From assembly GCA_028290325.1 (NCBI GenBank), contig JAQGJY010000108.1, positions 1-14,106 on the forward strand: DNA of 14,106 nucleotides. Direction: 5' to 3'. How positions within the stretch are numbered: the stretch's first letter is position 1; each line of letters begins with the position of its first letter. The notes beneath the pieces were generated by a model, which made no database searches, had not been told where the DNA came from, and saw only the letters and a list, made by a program, of their open reading frames with translations. A program made the position numbers and the translations under genes. The DNA is from Tardiphaga sp. Its GTDB lineage: Bacteria; Pseudomonadota; Alphaproteobacteria; Rhizobiales; Xanthobacteraceae. Shown in pieces: positions 1 to 6,046 of this stretch.

Positions 1-126
1 GACATCGTCGCCGTGCACAAGGAAGCCGAGAGCTTCTCGCTCGACAATCAACGGCAGGACCGCTCGCCGGTGCCGTTCCATCCCGGCGCGCTCAAGTACT
101 TCAAGGAAAAGGGCATCGGCGGTTAA
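1..126 (+). CDS. TAXI family TRAP transporter solute-binding protein (C-terminal fragment)
   Basis: This is the last 41 codons of a gene that begins to the left of the window; the reading frame starts at base 1 and ends with TAA at 124-126. The tail contains PFHPGALKYFKEKGI, which matches the conserved C-terminal signature of TAXI-type periplasmic receptors (P-x-H-P-G-A...Y-x-x-E-K-G). Such receptors capture small organic acids or amino acids and deliver them to a fused DctQM-type TRAP membrane protein. No membrane component is visible here. A GC-rich hairpin 23 bp after the stop may end its transcript. The family call rests on a short fragment, so the substrate is unknown. Confidence 0.75.
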   Translation, partial: DIVAVHKEAESFSLDNQRQDRSPVPFHPGALKYFKEKGIGG

Positions 127-148
127 GCAGCCGCCAGCTCCCGACATC

Positions 149-178
149 GACGGCGGCGCGACAACAGCCGCCGCCGTC
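149..178 (+). terminator. GC-rich hairpin after the TAXI gene, possible terminator
   Basis: A perfect 10-bp stem (GACGGCGGCG, 149-158, pairing with 169-178) closes a 10-base loop, 23 bp after the TAXI stop codon. No T-tract follows (the next bases are ATCACCGG), so it is not a classical intrinsic terminator. It could work as a weak terminator or as a 3'-end protecting stem-loop. Confidence 0.35.
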
Positions 179-201
179 ATCACCGGAAACGTGCTTCCGC
201 T

Positions 202-250
202 CGTCCTTGCGAGCCAATCCAGCCTTGCCAACACAGGCGGATTGCTTGGC
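202..250. repeat. Degenerate palindromic dispersed repeat
   Basis: CGTCCTTGCGAG (202-213) runs directly into CCAATCCAG (214-222). The complementary half, GGATTGCTTGGC, follows at 239-250. CAATCC (215-220) and GGATTG (239-244) pair, and GCCT (222-225) pairs with AGGC (235-238), giving a bulged hairpin. The same blocks occur in the longer element at 8792-8934. It looks like an internally shortened relic of that family. Confidence 0.45.
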
Positions 251-443
251 GCGTTGTTCCCGGAACTTAAATCGCGACGCGACGGCGGCTCTTGGATGGA
301 TGCCGCGAGGCGCGGGTCACGGCGGCCGCCGGATGGCTGCCGGCCAGGGCTGAACCGGCACCGACACCCTTGGACCTTTGCATCGACGACGGTCGCGCGG
401 TACATCAGCCGCGACGTCTTGCGAATTCTGCAGAGGAACACCC

Positions 444-1448
444 ATGTCCGCATCGACCACAGGTTTCGGCCGACCAAGCCGCCGTTCGCTCCTGATCGGC
501 GGCGTCGCCGCGCTCGGCGCGCTGCCGCTGATCTCGCGCAACGCCAAGGCGGCCGAGTGGCCGACCCGTCCGGTTAAATTCGTCGTGCCGTTCTCGGCCG
601 GCGGCACCACCGACATTCTGGCGCGGCTCGTCGCGCAGAAGTTGTCGGAGGAATACGGCCAGCAGTTCATTGTCGAGAACAAGACTGGCGCCGGCGGCAA
701 CATCGCCGCCGATTCCGTCGCCAAGGGCCAGGCCGATGGCTACACCTTCCTGGTCGGCACGCCGGGCACGCATTCGATCAACAAGTTCGTGTTCAAGACC
801 ATGAACTACGACCAACTCAACGACATCGCCCCGGTCATCGTCATCGCCAAGGTGCCCAATCTCTGTTCCGTGACGAATTCGCTCGAGGCCAAGTCGGTCG
901 CCGAACTGATCGCGCTCGCCAAGGCCAAGCCGAACGATCTGCTCTACGGCACGCCGGGCATCGGCTCGACCGCGCATCTGTCCACCGAACTGTTCAAATC
1001 GATGGCCGGCATCCAGATGACGCACGTGCCTTACAAAGGCAGCGCGCCCGCTTTGACCGACCTGATCGCCGGACGCGTCCATGTCATGATCGACAATCTC
1101 CCGGCCGCGCAGCCCTTCGCCGAGGCCAACTCGATCCGCCCGCTCGCGGTTTCGACGGCGGCGCGCTGGCCGCTGCTCGATGTCCCGACCATCGGCGACA
1201 CCGTTGCCGGCTACGACGCCGCGTCGTGGTTCACCGTCGCCGCGCCGGCGAAAACACCGCACGACATCATCGTCAAGCTGAACGCCAGCATCGACAAATT
1301 CCTCAAGACCGAAGACGGCATCGCCCGGCTCCGCAAACTCGGCGCCGAGCCGGTCGGCGGCACGCCCGAACAAATGCAGGCCTTCGTCATCTCCGAGATG
1401 GAGAAGTGGGGCAAGGTCGCGCAATTCGCCGGTCTCAAACCGGAATAG
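444..1448 (+). CDS. Bug/TctC-family tripartite tricarboxylate transporter substrate-binding protein, Tat-exported
   Basis: This is a 334-aa periplasmic receptor of the Bug (TctC) family. These proteins bind carboxylates or other small polar compounds for TctAB-type transporters. The ATG at 444 is chosen because AGAGGA sits 6 bases upstream and it places a twin-arginine signal at the N-terminus: SRRSLLI at residues 12-18, then a hydrophobic stretch and a likely cleavage after AKA (34-36). The frame is open 22 codons further up, without support. Family landmarks are VPFSAGGTTD (48-57), the GSTAHLSTELF segment (174-184) and HVPYKGS (194-200), which line the ligand cleft. Length is normal. No TctA or TctB genes are adjacent, which is common because Bug genes are often orphan. 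The ligand is unknown. Confidence 0.9.
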   Translation: MSASTTGFGRPSRRSLLIGGVAALGALPLISRNAKAAEWPTRPVKFVVPFSAGGTTDILARLVAQKLSEEYGQQFIVENKTGAGGNIAADSVAKGQADGYTFLVGTPGTHSINKFVFKTMNYDQLNDIAPVIVIAKVPNLCSVTNSLEAKSVAELIALAKAKPNDLLYGTPGIGSTAHLSTELFKSMAGIQMTHVPYKGSAPALTDLIAGRVHVMIDNLPAAQPFAEANSIRPLAVSTAARWPLLDVPTIGDTVAGYDAASWFTVAAPAKTPHDIIVKLNASIDKFLKTEDGIARLRKLGAEPVGGTPEQMQAFVISEMEKWGKVAQFAGLKPE

Positions 1449-1481
1449 ACGCGGGCCCGCCCGACCGGCGACACCTGGAAA

Positions 1482-1961
1482 TCATTTCTCGTCGAAGGTC
1501 ATGTCCACGCAACGCGACACGTCGGTGCCGAAGCCCGAGGCGATGCTGATGCAGCCGCGCACCTTCGGGGCATGGTTGTCGCTGGCCCAGACCGCGTAGC
1601 CGCCATTGCCGAAAAACGAATTGGTGTTCGGCGGCTCGGTCTCGGTCGCGTCGAACGAATAGCTGGAGTCGGCATCGAAGATGCGCGGCCGCTTCACGCA
1701 GCCGCCGTCGGTCTGCACGTTGACAACTTCCTTGGCGTCGCGCGTCATCGACAGGCTGACGCCGCAGCGAAAATATTCCGACGTTCTGACGTTGAACAGA
1801 TAGGCAAAAGACCGGCATGTCGCGGTCGAGAGCTTGCCGGGGCTGAGGCCGCGCCCGCAGGAAATCCGCTGGTTGCTGGTGAGCTTGAAATCGTCCGCCG
1901 CCCGCGCGCCTGAAACCATAACGACGGCGACAACACACCCGATCAATGACGCAACGCGCAT
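1482..1961 (-). CDS. Exported six-cysteine protein of unknown function
   Basis: This is a 159-aa protein that I do not recognise. The frame is open to 2111, but the ATG at 1961 has AAGGGA just upstream (1966-1971) and is followed by a clear Sec signal peptide: a short basic start, hydrophobic residues 3-17, and AxA cleavage after residue 21. The mature part has six cysteines (residues 35, 49, 66, 88, 137, 151), enough for three disulfide bonds, which fits a periplasmic or secreted protein. It contains the segment NGGYAVWASDNHAP and ends in an acidic tail. No transmembrane helix follows the signal. It converges with the Bug gene across a 33-bp gap and diverges from the small exported protein at 2131. 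Function unknown; the real-gene call rests on the signal peptide and the ribosome site. Confidence 0.7.
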   Translation of the reverse strand: MRVASLIGCVVAVVMVSGARAADDFKLTSNQRISCGRGLSPGKLSTATCRSFAYLFNVRTSEYFRCGVSLSMTRDAKEVVNVQTDGGCVKRPRIFDADSSYSFDATETEPPNTNSFFGNGGYAVWASDNHAPKVRGCISIASGFGTDVSRCVDMTFDEK

Positions 1962-2130
1962 GGAATCCCTTTCGTCGGCGACAGCAGGCCGAACCGGTTT
2001 AGCGCGCGGACGATAATCGCGATGGCTGTCGCGGCAAATGATAAAGTCGTGCGGCAGGTCCACGCGGCGCGCGGCGCATTGACGATGCGCTGCCGTTCGT
2101 GATTTGTTCAAACAGTATCAGGAGATCGTC

Positions 2131-2436
2131 ATGACGTCGCGCATCCTCGCACAGTCCTTGTTGGCCGCCATCGTTCTCGCCGCGTCGGGCGCGGCCTCGG
2201 CGCAAACCGCCGCGCCTGCGCCGTGGATGCTGACGCCGGACATGGGCTACGGCTACGGCGCCGACGGCAAGACGCTGACCTACAAGATGGGCACTAACAA
2301 CGCCAAGTTTCTGCTGCGGGGCGCCAAGAAAGTGCCGCGCGACACGCTGTTCTTCGTCGGCGAAAACGGCCAGCTTTACATGCGCACCGGACCCTATCTC
2401 GAACGCGACGGCAAGTTCATGTTTGGCCCGGGCTGA
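2131..2436 (+). CDS. Small exported protein of unknown function
   Basis: This is a 101-aa product. The ATG at 2131 is preferred over the upstream in-frame start at 2104 because AGGAGA lies 6 bases before it and it begins a textbook Sec signal: hydrophobic residues 5-19 and cleavage after ASA (22-24). The mature part is about 77 residues and rich in Gly, Lys and Tyr. It includes GYGYGADGKTLTYKMG (39-54) and FFVGENGQLYMRTGPYL (74-90), and ends FGPG. It has no cysteines and no second membrane segment. The repeated aromatic/Gly pattern suggests a small beta-rich periplasmic domain, but I know no function for it. It diverges from the six-cysteine gene over a 169-bp region and is followed 77 bp later by the acyl-CoA dehydrogenase gene. 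Confidence 0.75.
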   Translation: MTSRILAQSLLAAIVLAASGAASAQTAAPAPWMLTPDMGYGYGADGKTLTYKMGTNNAKFLLRGAKKVPRDTLFFVGENGQLYMRTGPYLERDGKFMFGPG

Positions 2437-2513
2437 TTGTCAGATCAGCGCCTGCGCGCAAGCGCCGGGATGCGGCCTCTGCCACGCTGACGATAAAACA
2501 AAAAGGAGCGCGC

Positions 2514-3653
2514 GTGACCCCGAGCCCGTTTTACACCGCCGAGCATGAAGCCTTTCGCGACGTCGTGCGCCGTTTCGTGCAAACCGAAATCGAACCCTTC
2601 GCCTATGAATGGGACGAGGCCGGCACATTCCCGCGCGCGCTTTACGAAAAGGCCGCCGCGATCGGCCTGCTCGGCCTCGGCTTTCCGGAAGAATATGGCG
2701 GCACGCCGGTCGATCGCTTCATGTGGATCGTCGCGGTGCAGGAATTGGCCCGGGCCGGCGCGGGCGGCGTCAGCGCCAGCCTGAAGAGCAACTCGATCGG
2801 CGCGCCGCCGATCGCCAATGCCGGCAGCGCCGAATTAAAAGCGCGCGTGCTGCCGGAGATTCTCGCCGGCAAAAAAATTTCCGCGTTGGCGATCACCGAA
2901 CCCGGCGGCGGGTCGGACGTGGCCAATCTGCGCACCACGGCGCGGCGCGAGGGCGACAGTTACGTCGTCAATGGCGAGAAGACCTTCATCACCTCCGGCA
3001 TGCGCGCCGATTACATCACCACCGCCGTCCGCACCGGCGGCGATGGCCCCGGCGGCGTCAGCCTGCTTTTGATTCCCGGCGACAGCCCGGGCCTTGGCAA
3101 AACGCAACTGAAGAAGATGGGGTGGTGGGCATCCGACACCGCCACACTGCATTTCGACGATTGCCGCGTGCCGGCCGCGAATCTGATCGGCGACGAAGGC
3201 GCGGGCTTCAAGATCATCATGCGGAATTTCAACACCGAGCGGCTGACGATGGCGGCGGGCTGCACGGCGGCGGCGCGGACCTGCCTCGACGAGGCGATCG
3301 CCTATGCCAAGCAGCGCCATACGTTCGGCAAGCCGCTGACCGGGCATCAGGTGATCCGGCACAAGCTGGTCGATATGGCGCAGCGCGTCGCGGCATCGCA
3401 GGCGATGCTGGAGATGCTGGCGTGGCGGCTCGAACAGGGCGAAAATCCGGTCGCCGACATTTGCATGCTGAAGAATCAGGCGACGCAGACCATGGCGTTC
3501 TGCGCCACCGAGGCCGTGCAGATTTTCGGCGGCGCCGGCTATATGCGCGGCATCAAGGTCGAGCGCATCTATCGCGACGTGAAGGTCAACCAGATCGGCG
3601 GCGGCACCGAGGAGATCATGAAGGATCTCGCCAGCCGCCAGATGGGCTTGTGA
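2514..3653 (+). CDS. Acyl-CoA dehydrogenase, isovaleryl/long-chain type
   Basis: This is a 379-aa FAD-dependent acyl-CoA dehydrogenase, normal length, that forms a 2,3-enoyl-CoA and passes electrons to ETF. The start is GTG, supported by AAGGAG at 2503-2508. Family motifs include AITEPGGGSDVANLRT (126-141), the middle beta domain with GEKTFITSG (154-162), QRHTFGKPL (268-276), EAVQIFGGAGYMRG (333-346) and the C-terminal IGGGTEEIMKDLA. At the usual MCAD catalytic position (the E of YEGT) this protein has Gly363. Instead FNTERL (239-244) provides Glu242, aligned with the catalytic Glu of isovaleryl-CoA and long-chain dehydrogenases, which favours a branched or longer acyl substrate. It stops 6 bp before the convergent solute-binding gene. 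It probably supplies the unsaturated substrate for the carboxylase encoded to the right, which is an inference from context. Confidence 0.92.
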   Translation: MTPSPFYTAEHEAFRDVVRRFVQTEIEPFAYEWDEAGTFPRALYEKAAAIGLLGLGFPEEYGGTPVDRFMWIVAVQELARAGAGGVSASLKSNSIGAPPIANAGSAELKARVLPEILAGKKISALAITEPGGGSDVANLRTTARREGDSYVVNGEKTFITSGMRADYITTAVRTGGDGPGGVSLLLIPGDSPGLGKTQLKKMGWWASDTATLHFDDCRVPAANLIGDEGAGFKIIMRNFNTERLTMAAGCTAAARTCLDEAIAYAKQRHTFGKPLTGHQVIRHKLVDMAQRVAASQAMLEMLAWRLEQGENPVADICMLKNQATQTMAFCATEAVQIFGGAGYMRGIKVERIYRDVKVNQIGGGTEEIMKDLASRQMGL

Positions 3654-3659
3654 GCTGTC

Positions 3660-4868
3660 CTACGGCCCGCGCAGCAGATCGCTCACCACGTTGAGCTTGT
3701 TGTCGCGGAATTCGACCATGTAGCCGTCCTTGATCGGACGATAGTCGGTCGGCGAGGTGTTCAGCGTGATGCCGGGCAGCAGCATCGACAGCGACACGGC
3801 TTTCAGATTGGCCGCCTGCGCCATGATGTTCTCCCGCGTCAGGTTGTTCTTGGCCTGCTCCAGAACCACCACCAGGGCCTGCGCCACCATGTAGCCGTAG
3901 CCTGCGGCGAAATTTCCGAGATCGACATTGGGCAGCCGCGCCTTCATGAAATCGGCATAGGCGATGAGGCCGGGATCGGTCGAGTCCGACGCATAGGGCT
4001 TCAGCGCCACCACCGACATGATGCCGGTCGCGGCCTCAACGCCCGCCGGCACCATCACGGTGTCCTTGTTGGCGCAGCCGCTGGCGATGAAGCGCATCGG
4101 CCGCCAGCCGGTCTCATACGCCTTGCGGATCGCTTGCGCGCAGGCGCGCGGCGTCACGCTGTAGATCAGGAACACGTCGGCCTTGGTGTTGGCCAGCGTG
4201 ATCACCTGCGAGTCCACGGTCGGATCGGCGACCTCGAAACTCGTCGCCTGCGCGATCGCCTTGTCGGCCTCCGCGCCGAGCGCCTCCTTCACGCCGCGCA
4301 GATAATCCTTCCCGGCGTCGTCGTTCTGGTAAAGGATCGCGAACTTGGCATTCGGATTCTTCGCGCGCGCGTAGCGCACCTCGATGCCGGCCTCTTCGAT
4401 GTAGTTCGGCGCCCAGGGCAGCGCCATCAGCCAGGGCTGCGTCGCCGGCTCGTTCCACTTCGAGGCCGAGCTGATCAGAAACAGATGCGGCACTTTCGCA
4501 TTGTTGAGATATTTCGCGGTGGCGGAGCTGGGCGCGGTGCCCATCGTGCCGAACATGAAAGCGACGCCGTCGTTCTCGACCAGCCGTCGCGTCGCTTCCA
4601 CGGTTTTCGGCGGCGAGAAGCCGTCGTCGAGCGAGACCATGTTGAGCTTGCGGCCGTTGACGCCGCCTTTCTCGTTGATCATGTCGAAATAGGCCGCGAA
4701 CACCCGCCCGGTGACGCTGAGCGATGAGGCTGGCCCGCTATAGGGCATGATGTTGCCGAATTTGATCTCGGTGTCGGTGACGCCGGGCCCGTAAGGCTGG
4801 GCCACGCCCGCCGACGATGTCGCGATCAAACACAGCGCCGCCAATCCGGCCCGGCCGACTTTCGTCAT
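3660..4868 (-). CDS. ABC transporter substrate-binding protein, branched-chain amino acid (LivK/HAAT) type
   Basis: This is a 402-aa periplasmic binding protein of the type I fold (Peripla_BP_6). The ATG at 4868 is chosen over the open frame to 4970 because GGGGAG (4875-4880) lies 6 bases upstream and a Sec signal follows (hydrophobic 7-20, likely cleavage after GVA at 23). The mature start VTDTEIKFGNIMPYSGPAS (30-48) is typical of the family, as are the ENDGVAFMFGTMGT segment (98-111), VPHLFLISSASKWN (126-139) and the FAILYQNDDAGKDYLRG hinge region (176-192). In alphaproteobacteria many such proteins bind aromatic or aliphatic acids rather than amino acids. No permease or ATPase genes are present, so it must use partners encoded elsewhere. 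Its divergence from the AraC gene suggests it feeds the same catabolic cluster. Confidence 0.9.
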   Translation of the reverse strand: MTKVGRAGLAALCLIATSSAGVAQPYGPGVTDTEIKFGNIMPYSGPASSLSVTGRVFAAYFDMINEKGGVNGRKLNMVSLDDGFSPPKTVEATRRLVENDGVAFMFGTMGTAPSSATAKYLNNAKVPHLFLISSASKWNEPATQPWLMALPWAPNYIEEAGIEVRYARAKNPNAKFAILYQNDDAGKDYLRGVKEALGAEADKAIAQATSFEVADPTVDSQVITLANTKADVFLIYSVTPRACAQAIRKAYETGWRPMRFIASGCANKDTVMVPAGVEAATGIMSVVALKPYASDSTDPGLIAYADFMKARLPNVDLGNFAAGYGYMVAQALVVVLEQAKNNLTRENIMAQAANLKAVSLSMLLPGITLNTSPTDYRPIKDGYMVEFRDNKLNVVSDLLRGP

Positions 4869-5181
4869 ATCGATCTCCCCATCGCCATCGGCCGTGCCTT
4901 GCGGATCCACCTGGAGCCGGCCATTGCGCCAAAGCTCACCCGCCGACCCCGCCGCGTCTTGCGTGAACACGCTGATGGCGACATGAAAGCAGACCGCTCG
5001 GCCGCGCCTGACCGATACCTTCGCCCCAACGGCCGGGCAATCGCTTTGCCCCGGGGCGAGCGGACGCTGAACCTGTCGGCACCACCTCCCGGCAATCCAC
5101 CGCCGGTGACATCGCCGCAGGATCGGCTATTCTCCTGACGCTTCGCAGAAAGCACCGCGGCCACGCGGATAGGGAGGTAAG
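4869..5181. promoter_or_regulatory. Divergent control region between the solute-binding protein and AraC-family genes
   Basis: This 313-bp stretch lies between two divergent genes and holds no convincing gene of its own; open frames across it are extensions or shadows. It must contain the start signals for the minus-strand solute-binding gene and for the regulator gene, and it is the natural site for an AraC-type operator. I could pick out only a candidate sigma-70 promoter for the regulator (5106-5133) and the two ribosome sites (4875-4880 minus, 5171-5178 plus). I saw no clear pair of direct repeats that I would call an operator. Confidence 0.5.
5106..5133 (+). promoter_or_regulatory. Candidate sigma-70 promoter of the AraC-family gene
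   Basis: GTGACA (5106-5111, one base off TTGACA) and TATTCT (5128-5133, four of six matches to TATAAT) are separated by 16 bp. Transcription would begin near 5140 and leave a leader of about 40 bases ending in the strong ribosome site AGGGAGGT (5171-5178). It is one of few partly A/T-rich spots in the region, but chance matches are possible. Confidence 0.3.
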
Positions 5182-5985
5182 ATGATCGACGGCCAACGCC
5201 GCGCGTCCGAGCATTTGATGCTCATCAGCCCCGAACGCGTGTTCTATGCCGGTCTGCTCGGCCGCCCGCGCAAGCGCATCAGCGGCGGTTTCAACGTTTA
5301 TGTCGCGCTGCAAGGCGGGCTCAGCGTCGACGACGGCAACCGCGTCACCACCGGTGAGATCGCCGTGGTGCAGCCCTATGTGGCGCACAGCATCGATTGC
5401 GACGGCCTGTCGATCGTTTGCATGGTGATCGAGCCGGAGACCATTTCGACACCGGCCGCGAAGGCGCTCACCGCCCGCTGCGGCGGGGAAACCGCGGCGG
5501 CGTTCGCGGCGCATATCCGCGCCACCTATCGCCATCTGCATGAGACCGGCCAGCGCGGCGAATTCTCCACCGCCGAGTTCGATGGCGTGATGTTCGGCGA
5601 GGTGCTGGAGCCGCGCCATCTCGATCGCCGCATCCGCCGCGCCGTCGCGGCGTTGAGCGACGGCAGCGGCGCGCGGATGTCGGCGGCGGATGGCGCGGCC
5701 CTGGCGGCGCTGTCGCCGTCGCGTTTCCTGCATCTGTTCAAGGACGAAACCGGCGTCTCCTTCCGCGCGGTGCGCGCCTGGAAGCGGGCGCGGCATCTGC
5801 TGCATTACGTCAACGAGGACATCAACCTCGCCCATCTCGCGCAGCAGATCGGCTATCCGGATTCGACGCATTTCAGTCACTCGATCCGGCGCTTCTATGG
5901 CTTGAAGCCGCGCGCGATCTTTTCCGGCTCGCGCGATCTGGCAATCTATCGCAGCGGCGCGTGGCAATCGCCCGACGCGGCGTGA
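5182..5985 (+). CDS. AraC/XylS family transcriptional regulator
   Basis: This is a 267-aa regulator. The C-terminal part carries the two helix-turn-helix motifs of the family. The first is around 168-190 (AADGAALAALSPSRFLHLFK), and the second around 214-245, with LAQQIGYPDSTHFSHSIRRFYGLKPRA being the classic G-(F/Y)-x-D-x-x-(H/Y)-F-x-R-x-F-(K/Y)-x-x-x-G-x-x-P-x pattern. The N-terminal 100 residues look like a small cupin-like sensing domain (VQPYVAHSIDCDG around 63-75), a common arrangement for effector binding. The ATG at 5182 follows the near-perfect ribosome site AGGGAGGT. It lies 61 bp upstream of acyl-CoA synthetase 1 on the same strand and is divergent from the solute-binding gene. It is therefore the best candidate to control both, probably in response to the substrate or a CoA ester. 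The effector is unknown. Confidence 0.88.
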   Translation: MIDGQRRASEHLMLISPERVFYAGLLGRPRKRISGGFNVYVALQGGLSVDDGNRVTTGEIAVVQPYVAHSIDCDGLSIVCMVIEPETISTPAAKALTARCGGETAAAFAAHIRATYRHLHETGQRGEFSTAEFDGVMFGEVLEPRHLDRRIRRAVAALSDGSGARMSAADGAALAALSPSRFLHLFKDETGVSFRAVRAWKRARHLLHYVNEDINLAHLAQQIGYPDSTHFSHSIRRFYGLKPRAIFSGSRDLAIYRSGAWQSPDAA

Positions 5986-6046
5986 CAGCCACTCAACGCA
6001 AGAAGCCCGACGCCGGTCCGGTCATGATCCGCGCAGGGGAGTGACC

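Larger units (their letters stand above)
127..443. other. Intergenic region of 317 bp with hairpin and degenerate repeat
   Basis: No convincing gene lies here. The open frames that cross it lack a good ribosome site, and the frame running in from 378 is only an upstream extension of the Bug gene. It holds a strong GC-rich hairpin (149-178), a degenerate copy of a palindromic dispersed repeat (about 202-250), and the ribosome site AGAGGA (432-437) of the Bug gene. I could not identify a confident sigma-70 promoter for the downstream gene. Confidence 0.6.

Noticed and set aside
1451..1460. GCGGGCCCGC palindrome between the Bug and six-cysteine genes as a bidirectional terminator
   Set aside because: Only a 10-bp self-complementary block without a loop or T-tract; too weak in such GC-rich DNA.
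1935..1961. Lipoprotein signal (LIGC, residues 6-9) in the six-cysteine protein
   Set aside because: Only a handful of residues precede the Cys and the hydrophobic stretch continues well past it to an AxA site, so signal peptidase I cleavage is more likely.
2440..2491. TCAGCG...CGCTGA inverted repeat after the small exported gene as a terminator
   Set aside because: The arms are only six bases long with a 34-base spacer and no stable inner stem; likely chance.
2609..3694. 361-codon plus-strand frame inside the acyl-CoA dehydrogenase gene
   Set aside because: Extremely Arg-rich out-of-frame reading of a well-supported gene; no motif and no start signal.
4869..4970. N-terminal extension of the solute-binding protein up to 4970
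   Set aside because: It would place 34 non-hydrophobic residues before a clear signal peptide, and the ATG at 4868 has its own ribosome site.
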